Shown piece by piece: positions 24,194 to 36,834 of a stretch of DNA of 64,000 bases. This DNA is from Macrothele yani (taxonomy: Eukaryota > Arthropoda > Arachnida > Araneae > Macrothelidae), in contig CM076990.1 of the NCBI GenBank assembly GCA_039090855.1, forward strand, positions 202,249,232 through 202,313,231, in the 5' to 3' direction. The first letter of the stretch is position 1; every line of letters begins with the position of its first letter. The translations under genes were made by a program, and so were the position numbers. The notes under the pieces are model-generated. The model saw only the letters and a list, made by a program, of their open reading frames with translations. It did no database searches and was not told the origin of the DNA.

Positions 24194-24571
24194 ATTTTAG
24201 CCCTATCATCATACTCATTTTTCAGTTTTACTGAATCAGCTAGATTTTAATCTTTGTATCATGTTTTTAGTACTGTTTGTTTCATTATGTTTTTTAGCCC
24301 TTTCATCGTTCTCATTCTTCAGTTTTATTTGATCAGCCATATTTTAAGCTTCATCGCACGTTTTTAATACTGTTTGTTTGTCTGTCTGTCTTGTAGTTTT
24401 TACCGTATTCATTTCCATCTTTCACTTTTACCGCTTCATCCTGTTTTTAGCCTTGTGTACGTGTTTTATTGATTTTGTTCTCTTTTGATGTCTTTTGTTT
24501 GGCGCTCTTTGGCCAACCATGGCCCTTGCGCCAATAAAATCAATGAACCAACCAACCAACATACTCTATTT

Positions 24572-26794
24572 TACGAAATGATTCATCTCTTTGTAAAAAC
24601 CAATATGGGCCCCAACAAAACATTACAACAAACAAGGACTCTAATGAACAAACTTAACACATGCGAAACACAAAGTTGATTTCTCGGCCAGGGCATGATT
24701 GCGAGATTTAAGTTCGAAACTTTCACTAGTGAAAATCAGTAAGATGCATTCAGAATACCGCAATGCTTGACAGACATGAAATCCAAGCAAGTGAATGTGC
24801 AGTGCACAAACTTCCATATCCCATATGATCATACTGCTTCTAAAATTGCAGTGTAAGTAAGACAAGATGAGATCAAAGAAGTTGAAAAAAGCTGAACATT
24901 TTAAATGGCGAAAAATCAAAACAGACAGCAAGAATGCGACTACTGTCAGTTTGTCTTTTGTTGACTCTACAACTGCACAGCACCATTGCTTAATTTTTCT
25001 TTCTGTTGATATCATTCTCTCCCTACTTCTTCATTGTCGCTTTTCTTTCTTTTCATGCCCTCTGATAACAAACATCAGCCTGATTATGGGACGGGGCATA
25101 TTTAATAATGCAGGAGAGTGGAAACATCGCGGGGGTAGCCATAACGGTAAATCCGTCCGACTTCTGCTTTTGGAAATTTTTCTCCTGTTTTCAAGCTGAA
25201 ATACAAAAAATTATACAGTAAAATGATGGAACTTAAAAATGCTGAACAGAGGCAACATCGCAAGAAAAAAAAAAAATTACGATTGCGGAAAAAATCTGAA
25301 CTCCATCGACTTTACGTTTTCAAAAGTTTCGTAAAGATGGAATTTCGTCCTCCGACGAACATCTACCCCCGCCCGCCTCCAAATTTTGTTCTTGTGCGTC
25401 GATCTTCTGGTGGCCAAAATAACGAAAAGGCGGAATATATCGAATTCGCGGAAGATTCTCATGCCTGAAGATTAGGAGAAAATTTTTGCGGCGTCTAACT
25501 TCCGTTTCCCCAAATATTGTTCCCTACAGTTTCAAGCTGAAATATGAACTTATATGCCATAAAATGATATTTAACAAGAATACTAGACACAAATGCGACA
25601 TCACGAGAAAAAAATTACGATTAGAGCATATTCTTTTTACTCCAATTAACTACTGTTTTCGAAAGCTTTGAAACACGAAATACCGTACGGAAAATGACCC
25701 ACCCCCAAATTCTCTTCAGTTTTGCATCAATCTTAAAAACAATCTAAATGATGTCAAAAAAAAAAAAAAAAATAAATAAACTCGGAGAATTCTGTGAATC
25801 CACTTGAGAATTTTATTTATGTATATCAAAAAGTATTAGCAAAATAATTTTTTTTTAAACAAAATGAAAATTCGCAGAATCCGTAGTTTTAAGAGTGAAT
25901 TCTGTAGCCTGACAACTAAATCCATTGAAACTATGGACATTCCGTAGTATAATTGGCATGTATGCCAGTCGTATAATCCGCATCTATCATGTTAATCGTG
26001 AATCGTAATTTCAGACGGAAACTGCGATTCACAGGACCGACTCAGAAATCCAAAGATGTAAGAGAGAAATGATCATCTTATTAAAAAAAGTAACTGTCAT
26101 TTTGAAGTACTTTTGTGTTACTTTTAAGCAAATAAAGAACTAAAATCGTTAGCTGTTGCAGCATTACCGTAGTTCATTAGTTACACTAAGAAATCATCCG
26201 TTAAAATTGCGGACAGTCCATAACATTGTCTTATTTATGAATACGTTTCAACTGAATGCTGAAAGAAAAGAAAAAATCCTTAATGCAATTAGCGCACCTA
26301 AACTAAACAATGCGATTCGCAGAATGGTTACATGCTACGGAATAGCTCTGTGGGATTCCCAAGAGTCACGGATTCTCACACCATGTAGGCTTCCACACAC
26401 GCAAATAGTAATGCCTTCCTTGCGTAATATTTTCTGTTAAAATGCTTCTAAATGAAAAAAATATATGTAAATATATTCTTACAATCTCTTTGCGGTTTTC
26501 TATCTCGCTGTTACGTTAAATTTTTTCTGTTACTGCATTTTCGGTATTTTCCCAATAACATCGCCTCTACTGACAATTACCTCGCAGACTTTTTAGAATG
26601 CCACACCGTTTGTTTTTTTTTCTTTAATGGCGTCCGCAGTAACCAGATTATTTATAACTTTTTAATAGTAATCTGTGGATTATACCACAGAAATGACGGT
26701 ATTCACTGCAAATTACGAAGCCTCAAGTAAGAAGAAAATTAGGCGCCACGGCCTGAATTTTAGGCACCTGGGACCCAGGATTTGTCTAGCCCTG
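24572..26794. other. Right part of the hAT-like element, no gene
   Basis: Non-coding sequence continuous with 17761-18368 once the LINE is removed. It has repeated short words such as CAGAATCCG and TATAATCCG. Frames such as 25223-25468 (Lys/Arg-rich) show no recognisable domain and no sign of being a gene. Confidence 0.5.
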
Positions 26795-26960
26795 CATATA
26801 CATATTTTAAACAGTGTTAAGTGATACTTTACTGTAATTTTTACCTACAGAAACAAAATTCCAAGTTAATCTTCACACATTTTTGTATTTCAGTGTTTTG
26901 GTAGCCAATCACTTGGTGGAAATATTAAAAGCTAGAAATATTAAAAAAATTAACTTTCAC

Positions 26961-27650
26961 AATGTTTAGCTGCCATGGAAATGGTGCAAAAAGAAGGGAA
27001 ATGGGTTCCACGTGCTTTGCGGAAAGAGACCTTGAACGCCGAAAAAACATTTGCAAATTGCTGCTTCAAAGGCAAAAAAGAAAGGGTTTTTTGCATTGTA
27101 TTATTACAGCCGACAAGAAATGGATATGGTATGATTACCCTAAACGGCAGAAAGCATGGGTGAAGCCAGGGGAACCAAGTAAAGCTGTGTATCTGGTGGA
27201 ATCAGAAGGGTGTAATCCACTATGAACTGCCGAAACCGTTAGAAACTATTACTGGTGGTCGGTATCGAACCCAATCAATGCGTTTATAAAACCGGCTCTC
27301 ACGCAAAAACAGCCAGAATGGTAGAATAGACACAACAAAGTCATCTTACAGCATGACAACGCAAGACCACATGTTTCTCGACCTGTGAAAAGTACTTGGA
27401 AGGATCCGACTGGGAAGGTCTACCCCACCTGCCATATTCGCCAGATATTGCGCCATCGGATTACCATTTGTTCCGGTGAATGCAGTCAGCACTTTCTGGA
27501 GAACGGTTTAGTTCTTATGAAAACATCAAAAATTGGCTGGACAACTGGATCTCTTCCCAGGAACTGGAAATTCTTCCTTTCGGGGCATACGTTCACTACC
27601 CAAAAGATGGGGTAAAGTTGTAGCTTCAGAGAGAGCATACTTCGAATAAT
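26961..27650 (+). pseudogene. mariner transposase remnant
   Basis: Fragments in two or three frames give GKWVPRALRKE (WVP-type motif), LLQRQKRKGFLH, then ITADKKWIWYDYPKRQKAW (first catalytic Asp region), QHDNARPH (second Asp) near 27350 and LPYSPDIAPSDYHLF near 27420-27470 (DD34D third Asp). The order and spacing are those of an irritans-like mariner. The N-terminal DNA-binding domain and TIRs are not seen, and stops and frame changes make it non-functional. Confidence 0.75.
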
Positions 27651-28206
27651 ATTAAAATATTGTTTCTGTTCTCCAACAATGTGTTTTGTTCACTTCAAAT
27701 CCCTCGAAACTTATTTATATACCCAATATTTAACTGCTGTCCAGTTGTAAACTTTTGAACACTTTTAAAATAGTGCTCCTTTTTTATTCAATGCCCATGC
27801 TTGTTAGTAAATTTAATATATTATATGTTCTTGTTTTCCTTCACATTTTTCTTAATAACTTAACATTTCTCAGTAGATTTTAAAAATGCTCACTGCATTA
27901 AATTTATAAAGTTTTAAACTGATATAACATATTACAGAATTTATATATACTCAATACTTTCTCCAGTGTGTGTTGAGTATATTAATATTGATTTTCAATC
28001 AACTTTGGCTGATGTTAACTGACAAACTTTTTATTCCCAAAGTTCTAATTACAATATACAAATAATTACCAAAAGATATTTGTTTCCATCAAATAAAGCA
28101 TTCCCTGATTTCTGTGGGGACATGCTTAAACAATCAAGCATGCCCATAGTTGCCGTTTGTGTGTCAGATTAAAGTTTGAAACTGATGATGTTAGATTTTA
28201 CTTACT
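27651..28206. other. No recognised gene
   Basis: AT-rich intronic sequence. No coding frame or repeat structure that I recognise. Confidence 0.6.
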
Positions 28207-28440
28207 GCTCATGTATCAAATGTCTCTATGTTGATAGTGATCTCAGCACACAACTCAAGCTTCACTGACATCCATCACATGTCCACACAAGACCTTTTGT
28301 ACTTCATACTCATTATCTTTTTCCCATGCAGATATTCATGAATCTGGCCCTTCTATGATTTCCTAGGGCTTCCTCTACCTTTCTTTCCTGCTCCTTGGAC
28401 CAAATAAATTTCCTTAGTTAGCATCTCACCACTCATTCTT
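28207..28440 (-). mobile_element. RTE internal fragment
   Basis: The minus strand matches the last coding part of the RTE family (the ERMSDEMLTKK to RSLI region) at clearly lower identity than the other copies, with indels. It lacks the 3' tail. It is probably the oldest of the five RTE pieces here. Confidence 0.7.
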
Positions 28441-30790
28441 TTAAAATTAAACTACGAGCTGCCACTACTGAAAGCAGAATATAATGATTGAACTACCTTG
28501 TGTGCTGTGTATTACAGTGAAACCTCAGTTAACGGACATCTCTGAACAATGAAACCTTTTAGCAGCGGTCAACGGACACCCTAGTCCATCTGGAGGAAGA
28601 TCTAATGGGCACCCTATCCTTTGGATTTTATGGAGTTCTGGTACTTTGGCAAGTGGAATAAGATAAGGACAAAGAATATTTATTGCTGAAGGCAGAATGC
28701 GTTGGATGAATGCGTTGGATTACAGCTGGTACAGTGGTATGCTTAAGTGAAAAGAAAAGAGTTAAAAGTTTAGTTCTATGTGAGGCAAGCTGCTGCTTCC
28801 ATGTGCAGGGGTCGATCCAGGTGGAATTTGATACAATTAGGCGGTATCTTCACAAAAATATCTTTAGCCCAAATTGTATCTCTACTTTCAGTTAAAATTT
28901 TATTTTAACAAAAAATATTTTAGTGTAAGAGGCATTTTGAATATTGTTGTGTTTAAAGTTTTTTTTTTTTTTTTTTGTCATTATAAACTGTTGTCAGTAA
29001 AACTGTCTCTTACGTATAGCAGTCACTGCATCATCACTACCAGCAACTGAGGCAACGCTCACTGAAAGGAACCCTAAAGCATTATGGGAGCATTCCCCCT
29101 TCCCCCTGTGGAAGCCTCACTTCTCGTGCATTTTACAGGAATAACTCAGAAGAATGGGCACTTACACCGGTGAGGAACATCGGTGGATCCCGAAACATCC
29201 ATGCATTGGTAGTGTCGGTAGAAATTTTCAATGTATCAGTGAAAACCTTGATATTTTGCTAAAGTTAAAGAATTTGCATATTTTTCCACCTGCAGCAGTA
29301 ATGGGCACATCAATGGGTAAAATCGCTGTTCAATATATCAATGATAACTCACCAATTCAACATTGAGTAACCAATCATATTTGTTGAAACGCTTGATGTA
29401 TCAGTGGAAACCTCGATGTTTCTTCGACATATCGGCTTCTGTAACATCGAGGATAAGAACTCGATTTTTGCTGATGAAACTTTGAACAAAACAGTGAAAA
29501 AAAATCGCTAATTCATGACATTGGAAGATATTCCTTTCCTCTTTAAAATAATGCAACAAAGAGAAATTTATTTACTTCACATTAAAAATATTTTTTTGCA
29601 GTTTCAAACATTGGAAGCAAAACATCAGTGTTTTTTGCCCATCCCTACTGAGATTAATCTTTGCTGTACTGGCCGGTTTCTGGGAAACATATGGTATTTA
29701 CAATTAAGAGGAGAGGAGTATGATGGGAAGGTGCTGACTGTTCTCTTTATGGAGAATCCTGTTTTGACATATGAAAGATTTTTTATTTTATTTTTTGTTG
29801 TTTTAGTTATTTCTTTTCCTCCAGCACTTACAAATTTTGATTTTTGCTGTATTTCCTGGTTTAATACAACCAGAAATGTTGTTATTGTCATTATTACTAG
29901 TAGTATTTTGGTGATCTCAGCTGGATAATCACAGTAGTATATAAAAAAAAAAAAACTTATCTGCGTATGCAATCATCGAAACAGAAAATTTGCTTCAAAC
30001 CTTGAAAGCGGCAGTGGCTAGGAGGCTAGAAGTGGCCTAAAATTTATCCAGGGCAAAATATTTTTCATATTATTCTCAACCTTCTTCTGTACTGTGAAAT
30101 ATAATTTCAGTGGATTGTGAGTTTTCCAATCATCACCTGCTGAAATCATACTTAACCACATAGAATGAGGTAGTTATTTATGTATATGCAGTGCTACATA
30201 ACCTAACATAAAAGTTTAGGTTTTTGCCTTACTTCACTTATCAAAGAACTGAGTGAGCTCTGTTTTTTTGCTCAGAAAATTTCTGGAAAACTTTCGTTTT
30301 AAAATTATCAATTTCTGAAATGAACTTTTCCTCAACAGATAAAATAGTTAAGGCATTCATCCGTTCTTGCCCCATCGTATTACGTAAGCAAGTTTTTACA
30401 TGCTTCAAAGTAGAGCTCTAGACTTGGTTCTTATGTTTTTGCATTAAGCAAATATTTGGTCAATCTGGGCCCAAGTCTTTAAAAGCTTTACTTTTTTCAT
30501 CCCTTAATAAATTAAATGGATGTTCCAATAAAAAGTCCACTTTGTTTATTTTACTTACACGAGCGAACTTAACAGCTTAACTCCACAAACAAAAATTAGG
30601 AGCCCACTGTGGGAGGATGCAAAAGCAAACTTGCTGCTGTCATACAGAAAGGCGACCATCCCCGAAAGACAGTTTTACGCATGTGCAGTTCAGCCAATGG
30701 TCACGGTTCAGCGTGCTTCTGCTTATTTGTTACTGTTCTCTGAAGCTTTGACAAGGCAGAGAATTAACTAGAGTCGCCTCTCCCACGCAC
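28441..30790. other. No recognised gene
   Basis: Intronic sequence with a T-run at 28960-28977 and a lone pogo-like end near 28526. The frame at 29515-29928 has hydrophobic stretches but no recognisable domain and is AT-driven. I see no supportable gene. Confidence 0.5.
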
Positions 30791-31290
30791 TAAAGATTAA
30801 AATTAGCGGTCGCCATGTGGTGACCAGCCCTTTCAAAACTGCTGAAATTTCAACTAGCCAATGTGGCTAGTGGAATAAAAATTTTACTAGCCAAATGACA
30901 AAATGTTCTAGCCATGCAAAATTAAAAAAATAATAATAATTCGGTAACTTCTACTTCTATGAAATTAAATGGGTGAACTTTTTTTTTCTTTCTAATGAGA
31001 GACCCCTCCCCCAATAACTTCATAAAAACAGGTGCATAGCAGTTACTGCAAAGTATCATTAGATTAACTGTAAATATTGCATATGCTTTTGTTCCAAAAT
31101 GATTGATTTCTTGACAGTTTATTTTCAGTGCTGTAATATCATTACTCTTACTATCTTAATTTACCCATACATAATTTATTTTTGAGAGACCATTGAAGTT
31201 AGATGTCAAATTTCTTTAATAATATTTAAAACAAAGGGACAAAAACTAGGATATATATACATAAAGTGGCACTAATAATGTTGATACAGT

Positions 31291-31683
31291 TTACCGCTGA
31301 TACTGATATGTACTGTGTCTGATCTTCCCATCAGAGGTATCTGCCCACCACAATTGAATAGCATTTTGAGGATCAAAATCTTCAATTGAAGGGCTGTTGC
31401 ATGTAATCATCATTAAGTCATTTAAAGTGTCACTATTCAGACATGCCCAATTACTTGTTTTTATGAGGTTCATTGCTGAAAAGCCACGCTCACGAGGAGC
31501 AGTACTACATGGCATTAGATGTAGCAGCTGCATCATATTAAAAACATTGCCATAACAGTTTGTTTCTTTTTTGTTCAGCATATATGTGTCTAAACAGAGA
31601 TTCAAAGGTAATTGTTTTCCTGTAGATGGCATTATACTTTGTGCAAGGTATACCATGGCAAAGGTTGGATTGCAAAGATACAT
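31291..31683 (-). pseudogene. hAT transposase C-terminal fragment
   Basis: The minus-strand frame contains APRERGFSAMNLIKTSNWACL and LNDLMMITCN, the hAT dimerisation region (E-R-x-F-S followed by N-x-I-K), and ends FDPQNAIQLWWADTSDGKIR. This wording is like the KIAA1586/ZNF862-type hAT proteins. It has no catalytic part, so it is an internally deleted, non-autonomous copy. Confidence 0.7.
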
Positions 31684-31741
31684 TTACCATGGCAAAGATC
31701 AAATATACCATAGTAAAGATACGTTACACCATGGCAAAGGT
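31651..31741 (+). repeat. Four short imperfect repeats of ACCATGGCAAAG
   Basis: ACCATGGCAAAG or a close variant recurs at about 31652, 31685, 31707 and 31727, with spacings of 20-33 bp. It lies inside the hAT remnant next to its transposase fragment. No function is evident. Confidence 0.6.
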
Positions 31742-33083
31742 CAACAGATTTTCTCCCGAATCCCACCTTCACTTCCATTCATTTTTAAAGCAGCGGCAGG
31801 AACACGAGCGAGAAAACTGAACTTGGGTATTGAACTCGATATTCATTCACAAAGGGGGAGGGGATGAGTTGGACAAAATAGTTGCTCACTTGGGTAAAAA
31901 ATCTACTAACCGTAGCTGGCTACTATATTAAAAATTTACTAGCCACTACAAAATATCTGTTGCCATTTGGCCACTGGCTACTGACATTCGCAAGGGCTGC
32001 TGGGGACTGGATATAATAAAATGGCCAGTAGAAAAAGTCATTTTAGTCTCCACGCTCGAAAATTTGTCTGTCCGCATGGACTGGTGGCCAGCCAGATTAT
32101 TTTTTCATTGCTAAAGAATTTATTTGCATTTTTTAAAACACTCCTGTTATAAGAAATGCATTTTCAAATCATCCAACTCGAACACAGTGAAAAACAGCCC
32201 TTTCCTCTGCAAATAAGTGGGTACAATCTATTTATAGATTCATTCTTCAAGAACAGGGTTGGCTATTTTTGTTTACCCACTTAAGTTGGGGCACAAAGTT
32301 ACCATATCTGGAATGGACACCTGTTGTACTAAATGGAACTGTGACATGACAAGTTTAGTTTCCCTGAAATGCACGATTTCCCATAGCTTATGCAGTTCTG
32401 TCTTATCAACAAACAAAAAGGGCAAGCATTTTTCCTTTTGTTTACAAAAAGAAATTAAAAGTTGAAAATCCGGATTTCACTTTCTGCCCCCGTCTTTCAT
32501 TCCATGCAGAAACGCGTTTCCCTTTGCACGTGTAAATTTCGCTTTAAACGAAATAAAAAATAAAAATAGTTCTGTCCCTTAATACGGTAAAATGTTACTA
32601 AGGAGTAGGTAAACACAAGTTTTTCAGTGAAATTAAGTATCAAAAATCAGTACTGTATTCATCAGTACCGCTCGAAATTTTACAAGTCACTCTGCCGAGA
32701 TAGTAATTTTACGGGCCACGGAAATGGCTGTTTCCATCACGGGCAGAGTAAGTACTGATTTTGAAATTTAATTTAGCTTTAAAAAAGTGCAAAAGGAAAA
32801 ATACTTTCCATATTGATTGGTTTTGAAGAACAGGCTGTTAGAAATAACAAAAACTGCGCTTCATTAGAAAAAACTTTAAAAATACGAAGTTGTTCTTTTT
32901 CAATACCTTCAGTTGAAGGTATTAAAAATGAGAAACATAATCAGAAAAAATAGGAATATAATCAGAAAATGGAGGGAAAACGTGCATCTTGGGGTAAGAA
33001 AAATTTGAAATTTAGAAAACTAGGGAACATTTTCATCCGTTCTAAAACGATAATTTTCGGACGGCACAAAGATGCCCAAATTA

Positions 33084-34307
33084 CACTGAAGTGCCAGAAA
33101 AACTGGTACAGACGAGCTTATGCAAAATACATAGCAACGTCACCTATGTGGGTACTCGGTTGCGTTCGCCAGTGCATATGTAAAGTGATGGACATCCTTG
33201 CCAGCTGTCAGCTGTTTTCGGCATGAGAATGACAAGTAATAACGATTTAAGCGATTTTCAACACGGTATCATAGTTGGCGCTCGTAAGATGGGCCATAGT
33301 ATTTCGGAGCTAGAAACGAAGTTCGGATTTTCACGGACGATCATTGCAAGGGTGTACCGTAACTACAAGAATTCTGGCAAAATCTCCAACCTACGATACC
33401 AGTGTGGCCGTAAAAAGACATTGGGTGAATGTGACCATCGTCAGCTGTCAAGAATCGTTTCACCCAATAGGTGTGCAACACTCTCGCAGGTATCATCGGA
33501 ATTCGATGCTGGAGCCTCAACAAGCATCAGCGTCCAGACTGTGCAATGTACCCTGCACAATATGGGCTTTGAGAGCCGACTCCCAACTCAAGTCCCCTTG
33601 ATGGGTGCATGACCCATGACCCAGAGCTATCTGCCTTGCTTGGGCACGCCAACACTGCCACTGGACACTTGATGACTGGAAACAAGTAGCCTGGTCTGAC
33701 GAGTCGCGTTTCCAACTGTATCAGGCAGATGGAAGGATTTGTGTGTGGCGCAAACCCCATGAAGCCATGGATCTCGCCTGTCAACAGGGAACTGTGTCGG
33801 CTGGTGGGGGTCCGTAATGGTGTGAGGTGTGTTTAACTGGACTTCACTGGGATCCCTGGTATTTCTACAAACGTGTGTGACTGGCCAACGCTATGTGTGC
33901 ATCCTTTCTGGCTTGGTACACCCGTTCATGTCCTGCATTCATGCTGATGGGTTGGGCCTGTTCCAATAGGACAATGCACCTCCATTCACATGTCGGGGTG
34001 CCACATTATGTTTAGAGGAGCATTCATCTGAGTTTGGGGTGTTGCCATTCCCACCCAAGTCCCTAGATCTGAACGTGTTAGAACACATTTGGGATGCTAT
34101 GCAACGCGCTATCGAATACAGGAATCCGAGACTTCAAAATACACCCGAATTGTGGAACGCTCTGCAGGAAGTATGGTGTCAATTGCCTACAGCATATTTC
34201 CAGAAGCTAGTGGAGTCCATGCCTCGTCGTATTTCTGCAGTCCTGCGCTCACGTGGGGGACGTACCAAGTATTAGACTGGGGTACCAGTTTTTCTGACAC
34301 TTTAGTG
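33084..34307 (+). mobile_element. Tc1-like transposon with TIRs and TA target
   Basis: The ends CACTGAAGTGCCAGAAAAAC and the near-complement ending AGTG at 34307 are flanked by TA (33082-33083, 34308-34309). It sits inside TIR element copy 2 and has no counterpart in copy 1. Confidence 0.85.
33229..34275 (+). pseudogene. Tc1 transposase, broken
   Basis: The N-terminal frame MTSNNDLSDFQHGIIVGARK carries a helix-turn-helix (FSRTIIARVYRNYKNSGK) and runs to a stop at 33612. A DESRFQLYQADG-like segment near 33700 holds the first catalytic residue in another frame. The C-terminal frame starting near 34039 has PPKSLDLNVLEHIWDAMQRA (third catalytic region, Glu kept) and ends RSRGGRTKY. Frame changes separate the parts. 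Confidence 0.75.
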
Positions 34308-35744
34308 TATATCAAACAAATGTCGCAACATTAAAAATATCCAATAAACAGTCCCAAAAGTGTTTAGTGAATGTCCGAATTTTGAAAACATGAGAATAAA
34401 CTTTTAACAAATGTTGACTAGAACATTATTTCGTTGAGATTTTTTATTTCCGTAGTATATTCGATGTTTCCCGTACGCCGTGGCGATTCACGATTTTCAT
34501 AGTGACTATGGAGAATTCGTAGCACTTGGAAGAAGGTCTGTGGTGGGCAAACAGAAAAAAAGTGACAAATCATTAAAATTCTACCAATACTGAACATTTT
34601 CTGAAAGAAAAAAACAAAAACAAAAAAACACCGGGTTCGAAAACCGGACATAATCTGATGGAATCAGGATATTTGGCAACTCTGCATGTGTTCTTATTTT
34701 GTCATTGCTATTTTTTCAACACTTTTGAAGGTTTATCGGTGTTTTTAATGTAACATTTATTAAAACATCTGAGGAAATTACTGGGTGGGGGGGGGGGGAG
34801 TGTTAGTGGTTAGGAATCATTGCGAGCCTGTTAAACAAAGTGACCAGGTTGGTATTCCAGATGTATAACTATGATGCAGTACTGGCAACCACACAGCACC
34901 ACAAAATTATTCTGCTATGAGATATGAAATTCATTTTTGAAAGCTATACTGCCAATTTTCATTTTGCCAGGATGAACCTATCCCAAAATGAAACTAATGA
35001 AAAGAAAAATTTAGTAGAAGGCTTTGACGCATATAGTCTGAACATTTTTTACCATCAATTACTCTCCCAAAACTGCTAAAGAAGCTAAATACAAGCGATA
35101 GCCTTTAAGCAATTTTTAGCTTATACATGAAGGTAATAGCACAAATTGTGGAAATATTGCTGACCATTATGCGAAGCAATGCTGAAGTTCTTGATGACAA
35201 GACAATGCTCATTCAAAAAATGACTTTAGAAAATAGATAGCAAATAAACTATGAAAAAAAAAATTAAAGCCAAAGTATGGCTTTAAAATTTTGACCCATC
35301 CACTCCTATCAATTTATGGTGGAGAGATTGTGAGGTTTTATTAATAAACATAGTAAGAGACCAAATAAAAATGATTAAATTATTTTTCCAGTAAAAATTA
35401 TCTAGAACATTTGGTTGACGTGGTTGAAGAAAAATACAACTTTTAAGATTATATTTATGCATTTAATTGCACTGGACAATAGACAGTGGGCCCTTGTAAC
35501 TACACTGACGGAAAAAAAAATCCCAACACCAAGAAGGGGTTGTGTTAGATAAACGACAGTTGGTAGGCGGTGAGAGCACATCTGTAAGGTGATGTCTATG
35601 CAAATTCCGCGCTCAGCACATACGTGTGGCTCTAGTAGCGCCCCTCGGAACATGCAAAGCAGGTTTGCTGTAAATATGCACTGTAACGTTCGTGAGCGTT
35701 AGTTAACGTTGCGATTCGACGTAGTGTGTTGATGTTAGATAAGA

Positions 35745-36834
35745 ATGCCTTTAAGAAGACGAAGAAGCCATTATCAACAGCTCACAGAGTTTGAACGAGG
35801 TCGTGTAATAGGGCTATGAGAAGGTGGATTTTCTTTCCGCAATATTGCAGAACGACTTGGCAGGAATGTAGCCACTGTGCATGACTGTTGGCAGCGGTGG
35901 TCAAGGGATGGTACTGCCTCAAGAAGACCGGGTTCCGGCCGGCCACGTGGCACTACTGAGAGGGAAGACCGCCGTGTACGGCCTATGGCCGTGGCGCATC
36001 GTACCGCGTCTGCGGCAGCAATTCGAGCTGCAGTTGCCACCATAGTGACACAACGAACTGTTACAAATCGGTTACTTGAAGGACAGCTCCGAGCCAGACG
36101 CCCTGTAGCGTGCATTCCACTTACTCCAAACCACTGCCGTTTGAGACGTCAGTGGTGTCAAGCTAGAGCTCATTGGAGGACGGAGTGGAGATCTGTTGTG
36201 TTTTCTGATGAAAGCCGGTTCTGCCTGGGTGCCAGTGATGGCCGTGTGTTGGTTAGAAGGAGGCCAGGTGAGCGCCTGCAACCAACCTGTCTGCGGCCGA
36301 GACACACTGGACCTACACCTGGAGTTATGGTCTGGGGAGCAATTTCCTATGACAGCAGGAGCACTCTCGTGGTTATCCCACGCACCCTGATGGCACAGTT
36401 GTACGTCGGTCTGGTGATTCAACCTGTTGTGCTGCTATTCATGAACAGCATTCCAGGGGGTGTTTTCCAACAGGATAACGCTCGTCCGCATACCGCTGTT
36501 GTAACCCAACATGCTCTACAGAGTGTCGACATGTTGCCGTGGCCTGCTAGATCACCAGATCTTTCACCAATCGAGCATGTATGGGACATCATTTGACGAC
36601 AACTCCAGCATCACCCCCACCAGCATTAACCGTCCCTGTATTGACCGACCGCGTGCAACAGGCATGGAACTCCAGCATCACCCCCAACCAGCATTAACCG
36701 TCCCTGTATTGACCGACCGCGTGCAACAGGCATGGAACTCCATCCCACAAACTGACATCCAGCACCTGTATGACACAATACATGAACGTTTGCGTGCTTG
36801 CATTCAGCATTCTGGCGGTTACACCGGTTATTAA
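35745..36834 (+). pseudogene. Tc1 transposase (DD34E) with two CGA-to-TGA-like stops
   Basis: The ATG at 35745 gives MPLRRRRSHYQQLTEFERGR. A helix-turn-helix pair follows (GNVATVHDCWQRWSRDG; RTVTNRLLEG). Catalytic regions are VVFSDESRFCLG near 36195, FQQDNARPH near 36470 and SPDLSPIEHVWDII near 36555-36593. The frame is one and the same from 35745 to 36596 except for TGA at 35817. A second TGA at 36594 follows VWDII. At both places Arg (CGA) would be expected, so both look like CpG decay. A 67/68-bp tandem duplication at 36601-36742 then shifts the C-terminus, which ends HSGGYTGY at 36834. Confidence 0.85.
36601..36742 (+). repeat. 67/68-bp tandem duplication in Tc1 transposase
   Basis: AACTCCAGCATCACCCCC starts at 36601 and again at 36668. 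The second unit has one extra A. The two units are otherwise nearly identical, so the duplication is recent. Confidence 0.9.

Larger units (their letters stand above)
18382..24558 (+). mobile_element. Full-length I-clade LINE with 13-bp target duplication
   Basis: ACATACTCTATTT occurs at 18369-18381 and 24559-24571, bounding a 6.18-kb element. It has a GC-richer 5' UTR beginning with CCCCGCACGGGG, ORF1 (gag-like), ORF2 (endonuclease, RT, RNase H), a 3' UTR and an AACC-repeat tail just before the right duplication. The G+C content is clearly higher than its surroundings. It sits inside the hAT-like element at 17739-26794. Confidence 0.9.
17739..26794. mobile_element. Non-autonomous hAT-like element with LINE inside
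   Basis: The left end carries GGGCTTGACAAAT (17748-17760). The right end, ATTTGTCTAGCCCTG (26780-26794), is its near-complement. CATATACA occurs exactly at 17731-17738 and 26795-26802, an 8-bp duplication; accepting it requires a 7-bp insertion in the left TIR (CATTACAAAGGG instead of CAGGG). Without the LINE it is about 2.9 kb. Inside are many AATTCTG/AATCCG-like words but no transposase. The left duplication overlaps that of TIR element copy 1, so the two inserted side by side. Confidence 0.6.
30825..31999 (-). mobile_element. hAT element remnant, 8-bp target duplication
   Basis: The ends CAGCCCTTTCAAAACTGC and the complement of CAGCCCTTGCGAATGTCAG share CAGCCCTT. The flanks GTGGTGAC (30817-30824) and CTGGGGAC (32000-32007) are an 8-bp duplication with two differences. 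The site is uninterrupted in copy 1 of the host element, which supports the boundaries. Confidence 0.75.

Noticed and set aside
25223..25468. 81-codon Lys/Arg-rich frame
   Set aside because: It lies in non-coding hAT-like sequence with homopolymer A-runs; no family resemblance.
28526..28590. CAGTGAAACCTCAGTTAACGG, like a pogo/Tigger end
   Set aside because: Only one end is present and no partner TIR or TA duplication was found, so a boundary cannot be drawn.
29515..29928. 137-codon frame with hydrophobic stretches
   Set aside because: Composition-driven (T-rich) reading with no recognisable domain, splice context or related copy.
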